From a bacterium UBP6_UBA1177 (lineage in GTDB: Bacteria > UBP6 > UBA1177): a stretch of 64,000 nt of DNA. The translations under genes were made by a program, and so were the position numbers. The stretch is from the NCBI GenBank assembly GCA_002310995.1, contig DBYV01000055.1, forward strand, positions 1-64,000, given 5' to 3'. The notes beneath the pieces are model-generated. The model was not told the origin of the DNA. It ran no database searches and saw nothing but the letters and a program-made list of their open reading frames with translations. This document shows positions 41,968-51,269 of this stretch, piece after piece; position 1 is the stretch's first letter; the number at the start of each line of letters is the position of its first letter.

Positions 41968-43740
41968 ATGAAAAGATTTACGTCAGCGGCAATCCTTATT
42001 TTCATGCTCTTTTTCGGAGCAGCCTGCGGTGGTTCTTCTAAAAACGAAGAAAAATCCGATACCGATGTAGAAACCAATGACATCGAAAATACTGACGAAG
42101 ATACCGAATCGCTGCCTGATGCAGACGAACCTGTTTCAGAAGAGCCCGAATTTGATGAAAAAAAGCTGGAGAGTATCAAAAATCTTGCCGAAGAATATGT
42201 CAATTCCGCTCATGGAACCGGTGTTGTGATTGGTTTCGGGAAAGATGAACTCACTTCCATAGCTTACGGTATCCGCAACAGCAAAACACAGGAACCGCTT
42301 TCGACAGACGATCTTTTTGATATCGGAAGTATTACCAAAAATTTCACCGCCGTTACAATGCTTCTTTTGCAGGAAGAAGGTAAAGTAAACCTCGACCAGA
42401 CGATTGACAAATGGTTCCCCGACTTTGAAAAAGGTGACAAAATCACTGTCAGAATGCTCCTCAACCACACATCCGGCATTCTGGAATGGAACGAATTCGA
42501 CGATCTTGAAGGTATGGTAGACAAGGTCAACGGAAAATTTAACTTCGAACCCGGAACCGACTGGTCGTACAGCAACACGAACTTCGTTATCGCAGGGCTT
42601 ATCATAAACAAAATTACCGGAAAAGATGCTGTTGAAGTTATCCGTGAAAAAATACTTGATCCGCTCGGAATGACTCACACTTTTATGAAAAATTTCGAAG
42701 AGTATCCGTTGGATGACAAGGCTCACGGACACACCTTCGACGAGTACGGAAATATTGTTCCTTATGAACTCAACGAACGTTTCTGGACTGCCGGCGGAAT
42801 CGTCTCAAACGTTGAAGATATGTTCAAATACGCTTACGCGCTTTTCAACGGAGAGCTCCTTTCCGAAGAGAGCATGAAGGAAATGCTTGATTTCGTGAAA
42901 GTCTCAGGAATACCTGTTTACGGGCTCGGAATGATGTATGACAAAGGACATCACGGTGAATTTTACACACACGGGGGAGATGTTATCGTAACTGCGGCTT
43001 TGATTGCCTTCTACCCTGAAACCGGCGAAATACACATACTGTTTAACAACTTCAGCGGTAGTTCAAGCACCCTCGCTATTCTCAACGACTGGATGGAATA
43101 TGTTCTTGCGGACGAGGGAGAAGCAGAAAAAGGGACGGTTTTTCCTGATTGGAACGAGCTTGTTGATAACGGAGACGACACTCAGATTTTCTCCCTTTAC
43201 GCGCCGCTTCCTGATTACGAGTCCGAAGAACTGAACGAATCCATAGGGTACTTCATCTATCCCGAAGATTACATACCCGATTTTTACTGCAGTCATTATG
43301 CGTTCAAATCACAGGGTTATGTAAAAATCATACAGCAGTGTATGGAGCCTGAAAGATATTACCAAGGCACCATCAAAGTCGGAAGAACCGATATCGACAT
43401 GTATCTCGGCAATTTTGAATCAGCAGTCGAATCAGGCGAGCCGACGCAGAATTTCTATATCACGAAATACGATTACTATTACGATCTCGAGACAGATTTT
43501 CTCTCTAAAATATGCTACTCGCTTGAAGAAAGTGATCCCGACAAATACATGATGATTTCAAGCAGTCAGCATCCCTCCGGTACTGAGTATTACACCATTT
43601 GGGGAAAATCAAAAATGGCTGAAAGCACAAGAGCTAAAGGATGCGAGTGCTACAACAAAGATGAGACAAAACGCGAATGCACTGAAGAGGAACTTACGGA
43701 AAACGAAACCACTATTCTTAATATACCGACATTACTTTAG
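41968..43740 (+). CDS. class C beta-lactamase-like serine hydrolase lipoprotein
   Basis: 590 residues. Lipobox GAAC (Cys20), acidic linker (SDTDVETNDIENTDED), then a beta-lactamase/DD-peptidase fold with SITK (Ser121, Lys124), YSN (201-203) and HGG (335-337). Residues about 385-590 form an extra domain with conserved Cys (NFYITKYDYYYDLETDFLSK, CECYNK) that I do not recognise. The next gene is a paralogue with the same layout. Probably a surface hydrolase acting on peptidoglycan, peptides or esters. Confidence 0.9.
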   Translation: MKRFTSAAILIFMLFFGAACGGSSKNEEKSDTDVETNDIENTDEDTESLPDADEPVSEEPEFDEKKLESIKNLAEEYVNSAHGTGVVIGFGKDELTSIAYGIRNSKTQEPLSTDDLFDIGSITKNFTAVTMLLLQEEGKVNLDQTIDKWFPDFEKGDKITVRMLLNHTSGILEWNEFDDLEGMVDKVNGKFNFEPGTDWSYSNTNFVIAGLIINKITGKDAVEVIREKILDPLGMTHTFMKNFEEYPLDDKAHGHTFDEYGNIVPYELNERFWTAGGIVSNVEDMFKYAYALFNGELLSEESMKEMLDFVKVSGIPVYGLGMMYDKGHHGEFYTHGGDVIVTAALIAFYPETGEIHILFNNFSGSSSTLAILNDWMEYVLADEGEAEKGTVFPDWNELVDNGDDTQIFSLYAPLPDYESEELNESIGYFIYPEDYIPDFYCSHYAFKSQGYVKIIQQCMEPERYYQGTIKVGRTDIDMYLGNFESAVESGEPTQNFYITKYDYYYDLETDFLSKICYSLEESDPDKYMMISSSQHPSGTEYYTIWGKSKMAESTRAKGCECYNKDETKRECTEEELTENETTILNIPTLL

Positions 43741-43749
43741 GAGAGCAAT

Positions 43750-45600
43750 ATGAAAAAACTTCTCACAGCAATGATTATTATTTCGATGCTTGTTTTCGGA
43801 GTATCCTGCGGAAGTTCTTCCAAAAACAAGGAAGAGACTCCTGACACAGACAATGCTGACACAGAGACAGACTCTGATACCGACACAGAAACAGAGAATA
43901 CAGATACTGACAACACTGATGATGAAAAAGAAGATGGCGACTCTGACGACGAACCGAAACCGAAACAGCCTCTGACCGACGAAGAAAAACTTGAAAGCAT
44001 TAAAAATCTTGCCGAAGAGTATATGCATTTTGCGCATGGAACCGGCGTTGTTGTCGGATACGGTTACGACAAGCTTACTTCTTTTGCAATAGGAGTTCGT
44101 AACAGCGAGACAAAAGAACCGCTTCAGGCAGACGATCTTTTTGAAGTCGGCAGCATAACCAAAAATTTCACTGCCGTAACCATGCTCCTCTTACAGGAAG
44201 AGGGAAAAATCGACCTTGATCAGACAATAGACAAGTGGTTCCCCGATTTTGAGAAAGGAGACATCATCACCGTCAGAATGCTGCTCAACCACACTTCAGG
44301 TATCATGGAAATGAGTGATGTTATGGACCCCGAAGATGTTGTCGAAGATGTCAACGGACGTTTTGACTTCGAACCTGGGACTTCATGGACTTACATCAAC
44401 GCAAATTTTGTTCTCGCAGGACTGATTATGAGCGAAGTTGCAGGAAAACCGGCACACGAAGTCATCCGCGAAAAAATAATTGAACCGCTCGGTCTCAAAA
44501 ATACTTTTATGAGAGGCTTTGAAGAGCATTCTGAAGAAAACAAAGCTCACGGACACGCTTACGATGCTCACGGAAGCATCGTTCCTTACGAATATCAGCA
44601 CAAAGCGTGGACGGCAGGTTCTCTCGTTTCCAATGTCGAAGACCTTTTCAAATACGGCCATGCACTTTTCCATGGACAGATCCTGTCAGAAGAAAGCATG
44701 AACCAGATGCTTGACATAGTTGACCTTCTCGGAACCCCGATGTACGGGCTTGGAACGCAGTACGGAAAAGGCTCTCACAGTGAATTTTACGGTCACGGCG
44801 GTGATGTTTTCGCGTCGCACTCAATGCTTTATTACTACCCTGAAACCGGCGAAATCCACATCATTCTCAACAACTTCAATGAAAGCAAGGACATGTATGT
44901 CCTCAACGATGAGATTGAATATGTTCTTATGAAAGACAATCCTGCAAAAAAGAAAACCGCTTTTCCGGATTGGGACAAACTTATAGACAAAGATGAACAC
45001 ACTCAGGTTTTTGCCCTCTATTCGATAATGGCAGATTATCCGGTATACAATCTTGATTACGGCATCGGCTACTTCGTTTATCCCGAAGACACCTACATCA
45101 ACTACTACTGCACTCAGTATATGTTCAGATATCCCAGCAACGGCGGAACAATTGTAAAAATCGCTTCTGAATGCATTGAACCTAAAGAATATTATGTCGG
45201 GCCCTTCAAAGTTCAGCGCACTGACATTGACATGTATCTCCGCGATTTTGAAAAAGCTCTCGATTCGGACGAACCGACACAGGACTTCACTCTTACAAAA
45301 TACGACTATTTCTACGATCTTGAAAATGAGTATGTGTATAAATACTGCTATTACCTTGAAGACAATGATCCTGACAAATATATGCTCATTGCAAGCGACA
45401 CAAATCCGTCAAAAACCGAGTTCTATCACGTTTGGGGAAAGACAAAAATGGATGCAAGTGTCAATCTGACAGGTTGCCACTGCTACAACAAAGCCAGCAA
45501 AGAGCGTGAATGCACCGAAGATGACGAATATCCGCCGAAAGAAGACTCTGAAGAACCGGAAGAAACCGGCGACGATGATGAAATCCCGGATAACGAATAG
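43750..45600 (+). CDS. second class C beta-lactamase-like lipoprotein (tandem paralogue)
   Basis: 616 residues. Lipobox GVSC (Cys20), a long Asp/Thr linker (TDTETENTDTDNTDD), catalytic SITK (Ser135, Lys138), YIN in place of YSN, and HGG. The same C-terminal domain with CHCYNK follows, but with an added acidic tail ending DDDEIPDNE. About half of the catalytic part is identical to the first copy, so this is a tandem duplication. AGGAG precedes the ATG; a repeat B piece follows the stop. Confidence 0.9.
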   Translation: MKKLLTAMIIISMLVFGVSCGSSSKNKEETPDTDNADTETDSDTDTETENTDTDNTDDEKEDGDSDDEPKPKQPLTDEEKLESIKNLAEEYMHFAHGTGVVVGYGYDKLTSFAIGVRNSETKEPLQADDLFEVGSITKNFTAVTMLLLQEEGKIDLDQTIDKWFPDFEKGDIITVRMLLNHTSGIMEMSDVMDPEDVVEDVNGRFDFEPGTSWTYINANFVLAGLIMSEVAGKPAHEVIREKIIEPLGLKNTFMRGFEEHSEENKAHGHAYDAHGSIVPYEYQHKAWTAGSLVSNVEDLFKYGHALFHGQILSEESMNQMLDIVDLLGTPMYGLGTQYGKGSHSEFYGHGGDVFASHSMLYYYPETGEIHIILNNFNESKDMYVLNDEIEYVLMKDNPAKKKTAFPDWDKLIDKDEHTQVFALYSIMADYPVYNLDYGIGYFVYPEDTYINYYCTQYMFRYPSNGGTIVKIASECIEPKEYYVGPFKVQRTDIDMYLRDFEKALDSDEPTQDFTLTKYDYFYDLENEYVYKYCYYLEDNDPDKYMLIASDTNPSKTEFYHVWGKTKMDASVNLTGCHCYNKASKERECTEDDEYPPKEDSEEPEETGDDDEIPDNE

Positions 45601-45635
45601 CGTAACGGCGTGACGACGTAACGTCGAGGGCGCAC
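45601..45635. repeat. repeat family B fragment
   Basis: GCGTGACGACGTAACGTCG (45609-45627) followed by AGGGCGC. It matches the left arm of the element at 28522, here also directly after a gene stop. Confidence 0.5.
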
Positions 45636-45646
45636 AATTAAAAAAA

Positions 45647-45970
45647 TCACAGATTTCTTTTAACTAAATCTTCGAGTTCCTCTTTCGGAACAAGACCGAC
45701 TGAAGTTTCAATTTCCTGACCGTTTTTGAAAACTTTGATGCAGGGAATTCCGCGGATTTTGTACTTGAACGAAAGTTCCATGTTTTCGTCGGTATCGACC
45801 TTTACGAATTTGACATTTGCATTGTCTGCGTAGTCGTTCGAAAGCTCTTCAAAAATCGGTCCCAGCATTTTGCAAGGTCCGCACCACTGAGCCCAGAAAT
45901 CGACGATTGCGACACCTTTGAAATCAATGACTTCAGCCTGAAAAGTTTCTTCGTTTGCGTGAATAAGCAT
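45647..45970 (-). CDS. trxA: thioredoxin
   Basis: 107 residues with the WCGPCK redox site (29-34) and the cis-Pro region RGIPCIKVF; the extra Cys beside cis-Pro is a small variation. AGGAGG site. Last gene of the glgC to trxA unit, 8 bp after the exported protein. Confidence 0.95.
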   Translation of the reverse strand: MLIHANEETFQAEVIDFKGVAIVDFWAQWCGPCKMLGPIFEELSNDYADNANVKFVKVDTDENMELSFKYKIRGIPCIKVFKNGQEIETSVGLVPKEELEDLVKRNL

Positions 45971-45978
45971 ATCTCCTC

Positions 45979-46515
45979 CTAATTGAAAACTATTTTTTTA
46001 ACGCCGTTTTTGCTGAGTGAGAGAACTTCCCTTTCAAGGTCGGGATAGTCTTTTTTACTCTCGTTTCCTTCGTTGCTTACCTGAATTTTGTAGAAAAACG
46101 CGGCAACAGGAGCTTTCTCGCCCTCGATGTGGAAAAAGAAAACCTTATCGTCCTCGATTTCAATCGCTTCCTTACTCTCCCCTTTCACCTTCGGAACAAT
46201 GTTGTAAAGAGATTTCATCGAGCAGAATTTTCTGACGGGTACGAATCTGCCGTCCTCAAAGCACGAAACGTCATCGCTGCTTTTGAAATTGATTTCCTTG
46301 ATGTCTGTGAACTTGAGCATAAGCTCGTTCACACCTTGCGCAGCCATAACAGTTGTCGTCTCGACAAGCGACTTGGTGTTGCTAAGCTGTGCAGCTTCGA
46401 TTTTTACGATTTTTCCCGAAATTTTTTTGCCGTTTTTGAGCGTAATCGTTGCGTTCTGCGCGAAAACTAAGGATGAAACAAGCAGAACTGCCAGAAACAA
46501 GAAGATTTTTTTCAT
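45979..46515 (-). CDS. exported hypothetical protein
   Basis: 178 residues from ATG 46515 (GGAGG). A signal peptide (MKKIFLFLAVLLVSSLVFAQ) then a small beta-rich part starting ITLKNGKKISGKIVKIE, which resembles short SH3-like Lsm-type repeats of envelope proteins. No known family. Between the RelA-like protein and trxA. Confidence 0.75.
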   Translation of the reverse strand: MKKIFLFLAVLLVSSLVFAQNATITLKNGKKISGKIVKIEAAQLSNTKSLVETTTVMAAQGVNELMLKFTDIKEINFKSSDDVSCFEDGRFVPVRKFCSMKSLYNIVPKVKGESKEAIEIEDDKVFFFHIEGEKAPVAAFFYKIQVSNEGNESKKDYPDLEREVLSLSKNGVKKIVFN

Positions 46516-46527
46516 AATAACCTCCAA

Positions 46528-47700
46528 TTATTTTATTTCCATTTCCCACGGATGCTGTCTCTGATAGCGGAGAACATTGGTAAGAACCCGTTTTCTCGCA
46601 GCAACAATCTGGTTTTTCTTGTATTCTTCATGGTTTGCACGTCCGGAACGACTTTCGATAAAGCTTTCCTCGTCCAGAATCTGCACTTCAAACGGGAAGA
46701 AAAAGCGGTAAGTCGGTTTTGCCGGATTTATCGGATCTTCCATAGTTATGAGAAGACGGCTTGTAAGCTGTATCGAAGAGTACGAAGTTGAAGAATAGAG
46801 ATTTGTCTCCTCAATGTTCCTTTTCGTGATCTCAGCCTTTTCCTCAGGCGGAATTTCAAGATATTTTTCAAGGAATTCGGCAACATCTTCCTGTGACCAC
46901 GATGAAAGGTCGTGCGATTTCAGCTCTTCGACGCCTTCGATGAAGCGCGGAATGTTGACGACGTTGTTTTTTGTCCTGCTCGGCTTGATATTGGCGAACG
47001 AAATGACATGATTTGTAGCGAAATACCTGAGAACAAGAATGATATCGAGTTTTGTGTAGGTCACGATCCGCACTCCGACACGGTCAAAAATGTCGGCTGT
47101 GACATTCTCCTTTTTGTGAAGAAGTTTGAGAATAAGGCTGTCGCGCGACTTGTCGTTTTTTATCTCGAAAAGTTTAAGGCGTATTGCATCGTCACCTGTT
47201 CCGAGAAAATATCCCCCCGCAGCACTGCCGTTCAGATGCGAGCTGAAACGCTTGTAAATCTGATTTCTGATTCCTGGCATAAAACTTTTTGCAAGATCGT
47301 TCTCTACATGGGTTATCGTGTGGGCAACCCGGAGAACAGCGCATGCCCACGCCTGTTCAAGTGTTTTTTCCTTTTCCGAAGCCTTTATCAGCAGACTCAC
47401 GATGTCGTCATCACACAAAATGTCCGGTGGAATTATCAAAGTTTCCGTCTTTCCCTCCGGATCTTCCGCCAGATAAGTCTGGATAAAAGTTTTTGCCTCG
47501 CTCAAAATCGAAGAAACAGTCTCCGCAATCTCAGGATCAGTTATGTCGTAGCCGTAATTTTTTATAAAAAGAAGTCCCGATTCCCTGTCATGGACATTGA
47601 GTCTCTCGATGTCGATGAAACTTTTCTGTGAAAAAATCGCGTCAAAAAGTTCAAAAGGGAATTTCAGAAAATTCTTTTCAAGTTTGTTTCTAAGTTCCAT
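46528..47700 (-). CDS. TIGR04552-like protein with RelA/SpoT-like features
   Basis: 390 residues from ATG 47700 (AGGAG); the longer frame crosses the preceding gene and is rejected. Features recalled from TIGR04552: FPFELFDAIFSQKSFIDIERLNV and HDRESGLLFIKNYGYDI. The middle (DIFDRVGVRIVTYTKLDII...) and the later YSSIQLTSRLLI resemble the GVRI and YxSIH patches of RelA/SpoT nucleotidyltransferases, although catalytic residues cannot be confirmed. It begins 7 bp after the GH57 gene. Confidence 0.7.
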   Translation of the reverse strand: MELRNKLEKNFLKFPFELFDAIFSQKSFIDIERLNVHDRESGLLFIKNYGYDITDPEIAETVSSILSEAKTFIQTYLAEDPEGKTETLIIPPDILCDDDIVSLLIKASEKEKTLEQAWACAVLRVAHTITHVENDLAKSFMPGIRNQIYKRFSSHLNGSAAGGYFLGTGDDAIRLKLFEIKNDKSRDSLILKLLHKKENVTADIFDRVGVRIVTYTKLDIILVLRYFATNHVISFANIKPSRTKNNVVNIPRFIEGVEELKSHDLSSWSQEDVAEFLEKYLEIPPEEKAEITKRNIEETNLYSSTSYSSIQLTSRLLITMEDPINPAKPTYRFFFPFEVQILDEESFIESRSGRANHEEYKKNQIVAARKRVLTNVLRYQRQHPWEMEIK

Positions 47701-47707
47701 ATCTCTC

Positions 47708-49879
47708 CTACACGTCCCAAAGTTTGAAAAGGGCTGCATCATCAGGAACAGTAACTTCAATAGAACCGTTTCCCGGAATTCTTTCGAGTTCGATTCCTTC
47801 GTTTGAAAGAATTTTGAAGTAGACTTTCGCTTTTTCGCCCGCTTTGAAACCGATTTTTTTGGAATAGAGGGAAAACTCCATAACTTCGTCGAAAGCGGCC
47901 TCGCCTGCACCGACCATATCCGCTACTCTGCCCGATTCATTGCTACAGTGGATAAGGAAAGGTGTTTTTTCGATTCTCACCATCGGAAGGGCAAAGTCGA
48001 TGTTCTGGTGATCCATCAAAAATCCTTTGATAAAGTATTTTTTGTGTTCGTAGAAATGCATCGGATTCGTAAGCTGGATTCTGAAAAACAGTTTTTCGCG
48101 GTTGAATCCGTAAAGAATTTTGTCAACAAGTTTGATCGAATTGTACATCGCGCCGCCCGCTTTCCGCGAATTTTCGAAAAATCCAGCACCTGCCCATTCG
48201 TAATAACCGTTATTTCTGCCCGAAATTATTGGATTTATCTCGGTCGTCGGATCTACAAAAAGGCTTGTTTCCGAATTTGACGAAATAGGAATATCGAGGA
48301 ATGTCGGGTAGTTCATCCCGAGCAGATTGTAGACCCTGCGCAGATGACGCCTGAAAAGACGGTCGAAAAGCCAGTCGTTTTCAGTTGAAAACTGCGGACC
48401 GTACCACCAGAACCAGTCGCTTCCCTCGGCACGGTAGAGGCAACGCATGACTTCATTGTGAATCTGCGGCTCGACAACGTGGTTAAGGCTGTATTTCGCA
48501 TAAAAATCGCGGACACGTTTCAGATAACCCCACGCCGAATTGTCTTCATCGTTTCCGATCCAGATTTCGTAATTTCCGTTTATCCAAGAACCGGAATATA
48601 AATTGTCAACTACCGGAAACTTGTCTAACCCACATGAAATTACATCACTGCAAGTTGTTGTTTTTATTTCAGGATCGTTTTTCAGTCTCGTAAAGAGCTC
48701 TTTTAAGAAATGTTCTCCGTTATCGGGGTAAGATTCCCAAGCGTTCTCGCCGTCCATAATGACTGAAACGACAGCTTCTCTGTTTCCGTGAAAATTAGCC
48801 GCAGCGTTTTTCACATAGTTTACAAAAATATCGGCAGCCTGCTCCGGCTTCATCTGCGAAAACGAGAATCCGAGCAGATCGGAAAGATATTTGTCTCGGA
48901 AAAAAGCAGTAACACTCTCGTTTTTCTCAGATTTCAGAAGATATGGTGTGTAAAGCACTTTTGCCTTGTCGGAATTTCCGAGAGATTTCATAAGTATCGT
49001 TTCATCAGTCGCGAGCCATTTTACCCCTGCATTCGCGGCTGCTTCAATTATTTCAGGTGCGACAGAACCTTCAGCCGGCCACATTCCGTCGATATTTCTG
49101 CCCCAGGTCTCTTCGCTGAAGCGTTTTCCTTCCTCAAGGTGCCATTTCGCGTCTTCGGGATAGGAAAATTTTGCCGGAAGAGGTGCGCTCATGCACCTTT
49201 TTGCTATATCGGTATCATAAACCAGCGGAAAAATCGGGTGATAGAAAGGGGTGAATGAAATCTCGATCACTTTTTCTTCGGCAAGACGCCTGTAAAGCGG
49301 AATTATCTCACGCAGAACTTTCCGCTGGATTTCAAGCAGATCCTCTTTGTCGTTTTTAGTGAAACCGCAGTCTTTTCTGTCAAGTTCAACAAGTTTTTCG
49401 AACTTCTCTCGCGCCATGAAACCGAACCATTTCAGGTTGAAAAGAACCTGGAGATCGAGAATTTCGTCATCCGAAAAAAGTTTCGCCGTTTCGACCCAGT
49501 CGAGCTTTTTTTCGTAGCGCAGCCTTTTGTTGAGGAGCTCGTTGTAACGCGGCGAAGTCCTGACAAGTCTGTCCCAGTTCAGCATGAAAAAGTTCTTGAC
49601 TACAAATGCCTTTTGCTCCTCTTTCATCTCGGCGGGATCAAGAAGAGTATGCTCGAGCCATGCATCGGTTACACTGTTTTCAGCATAGTCTTTGAGCTGC
49701 TCGATAAGTGACGGAACGACATTTACAACTCCGCGAACGCCGTATTTTTCCATTGCGAGCGGCAGATCGTAGTAGCCTTTCAGCGCGTGAAGACGAACCC
49801 ACGGCATCAGATATTTGTTCCTGATACAGTCCTTGTAAAAAGGCTGGTGCATATGCCACAGAAAAACGAGTTTAGTCAT
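47708..49879 (-). CDS. GH57 family glycoside hydrolase / glucanotransferase
   Basis: 723 residues. The N-terminus LVFLWHMHQPFY, GMWPAEGSVAPE (nucleophile Glu region) and MDGENAWESY (acid/base Asp region) are the GH57 signature set. It may be an alpha-amylase-like enzyme, 4-alpha-glucanotransferase or branching enzyme. A C-terminal DUF1925/1926-like beta domain is present. The gene lies 3 bp after glgC, supporting glycogen metabolism. Confidence 0.9.
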   Translation of the reverse strand: MTKLVFLWHMHQPFYKDCIRNKYLMPWVRLHALKGYYDLPLAMEKYGVRGVVNVVPSLIEQLKDYAENSVTDAWLEHTLLDPAEMKEEQKAFVVKNFFMLNWDRLVRTSPRYNELLNKRLRYEKKLDWVETAKLFSDDEILDLQVLFNLKWFGFMAREKFEKLVELDRKDCGFTKNDKEDLLEIQRKVLREIIPLYRRLAEEKVIEISFTPFYHPIFPLVYDTDIAKRCMSAPLPAKFSYPEDAKWHLEEGKRFSEETWGRNIDGMWPAEGSVAPEIIEAAANAGVKWLATDETILMKSLGNSDKAKVLYTPYLLKSEKNESVTAFFRDKYLSDLLGFSFSQMKPEQAADIFVNYVKNAAANFHGNREAVVSVIMDGENAWESYPDNGEHFLKELFTRLKNDPEIKTTTCSDVISCGLDKFPVVDNLYSGSWINGNYEIWIGNDEDNSAWGYLKRVRDFYAKYSLNHVVEPQIHNEVMRCLYRAEGSDWFWWYGPQFSTENDWLFDRLFRRHLRRVYNLLGMNYPTFLDIPISSNSETSLFVDPTTEINPIISGRNNGYYEWAGAGFFENSRKAGGAMYNSIKLVDKILYGFNREKLFFRIQLTNPMHFYEHKKYFIKGFLMDHQNIDFALPMVRIEKTPFLIHCSNESGRVADMVGAGEAAFDEVMEFSLYSKKIGFKAGEKAKVYFKILSNEGIELERIPGNGSIEVTVPDDAALFKLWDV

Positions 49880-49882
49880 GGA

Positions 49883-51133
49883 CTATCTGTCCTCCTGGAA
49901 ATTGTAACCTTTCGGAACAACAACGATCCCCTCTTCCGTTACGGTGAAACCGCGCTCCGCGTCCTTCTTAAGGTCGTAACCGATTGTAGTATCCGGTGGA
50001 ATAACGACGTTTTTATCGACAATGACATTTTTAAGTTTGCAGTAACGCCCGATCTTGACGTTGTTGAGAATTACGCACTGGTCAAGCTGACTGTAGCTGT
50101 TTACCCTGACACCGGGCGAAAGGACCGAGCGGTTGACGCTGCCGCCGCTCACGATGCACCCTTCAGAAACAAGCGAATCGGTCGCGATCCCGAGCCTTTT
50201 GTGCTCTTTGTCGGCAAAAACGAACTTAGCCGGCGGCATATTGACTTCCGGAAAACCGAAAATCGGCCAGTGGCGGTTGTAGAGGTTGATCGCCGGCGAG
50301 ACTGAAACGAGGTCCATGTGCGCCTCGAAGTAGCTTTTTATCGTTCCGACATCGCGCCAGTAAGGTTTTTCGTATTCGTTTTCATCGGGCATATAGATCG
50401 TGTTCTTGAGGAAATCGTAGACATAGACCCGTTTGTAGGGATAAAGTGCCGGAATGACGTTTTTGCCGAAATCGTGCTCGCTCATAGGGTCTTTCGCATC
50501 GTTCGTGACAGCGTTCACTAGAACTTCACGCGAAAAAAGATAGTTTCCCATGCTGACAAGGGCGTAATCAGGTTTACCCGGAATCGGTTTAGGATTTTTC
50601 GGTTTTTCCTCGAATCCGATCATGCGGTAATCCTCGTCTATTTCGATAACTCCAAAAGCGCTCGCTTCCTTTATCGGAACGGGTAAAGCCGCAATCGTCA
50701 TGTCCGCATTTTTAATGTTGTGATATGTATACATCTGCGAAATATCCATTTTATAGATGTGGTCGCCGCTGAAAACAAAAACATTCTTCGGCGACTCGTC
50801 CCTGATAAGATTCAGATTCTGATAAATCGCATCGGCACTGCCAAGATACCAGTTCTCACCAGTACGCATCTGAGCAGGAACTGAGTCAACATACTGGTTG
50901 AAACGTGGCGAAAGCCCCCAGTTTCTCGAAATGTGCTGAATCAAAGAATCGCTCATAAACTGCGTCAGAACCTTGATCTGCATAAAGCCGGAGTTTACGA
51001 AGTTGCTCAGAACAAAGTCGATGATACGGTAGGAACCGCCGAACGGAACCGCCGGTTTAGCCCTGTCAGAAGTAAGCGGTGCAAGCCTTTTACCCTGACC
51101 GCCCGCAAGAATCATTACAAGTGCCTTTGACAT
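49883..51133 (-). CDS. glgC: glucose-1-phosphate adenylyltransferase
   Basis: 416 residues. It makes ADP-glucose for glycogen. MILAGGQGKRLAPLTSDRAKPAVPFG, SADAIYQNLNLI, FSGDHIYKMD and FEEKPKNPKP are classic; the C-terminal left-handed beta-helix starts at LGIATDSLVSEGCIVSGG. GGAGGG precedes the ATG. TATAAT (51192-51187) with a TCGAAA -35 gives a promoter. First gene of the glgC-GH57-TIGR04552-like-exported-trxA unit. Confidence 0.95.
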   Translation of the reverse strand: MSKALVMILAGGQGKRLAPLTSDRAKPAVPFGGSYRIIDFVLSNFVNSGFMQIKVLTQFMSDSLIQHISRNWGLSPRFNQYVDSVPAQMRTGENWYLGSADAIYQNLNLIRDESPKNVFVFSGDHIYKMDISQMYTYHNIKNADMTIAALPVPIKEASAFGVIEIDEDYRMIGFEEKPKNPKPIPGKPDYALVSMGNYLFSREVLVNAVTNDAKDPMSEHDFGKNVIPALYPYKRVYVYDFLKNTIYMPDENEYEKPYWRDVGTIKSYFEAHMDLVSVSPAINLYNRHWPIFGFPEVNMPPAKFVFADKEHKRLGIATDSLVSEGCIVSGGSVNRSVLSPGVRVNSYSQLDQCVILNNVKIGRYCKLKNVIVDKNVVIPPDTTIGYDLKKDAERGFTVTEEGIVVVPKGYNFQEDR

Positions 51134-51186
51134 TTTTCCCTCCGATTTATCTGGTTAAAATCAGTAAAACGCCCCAAAAACATGGT

Positions 51187-51214
51187 ATTATACTACTTTT
51201 TTTAGAAATTTCGA
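51187..51214 (-). promoter_or_regulatory. promoter of the glgC unit
   Basis: On the minus strand TCGAAA (51214-51209), a 16-bp AT-rich spacer and TATAAT (51192-51187), about 54 bp before the ATG. Confidence 0.5.
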
Positions 51215-51269
51215 CCTTTTATGAAATTTATTTTTGTATAGAAAAGAGATTCGAATATCAGCCGCCGGA

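Noticed and set aside
47701..47910. 70-residue extension of the TIGR04552-like protein
   Set aside because: It overlaps the conserved end of the GH57 gene and an AGGAG site supports the ATG at 47700.
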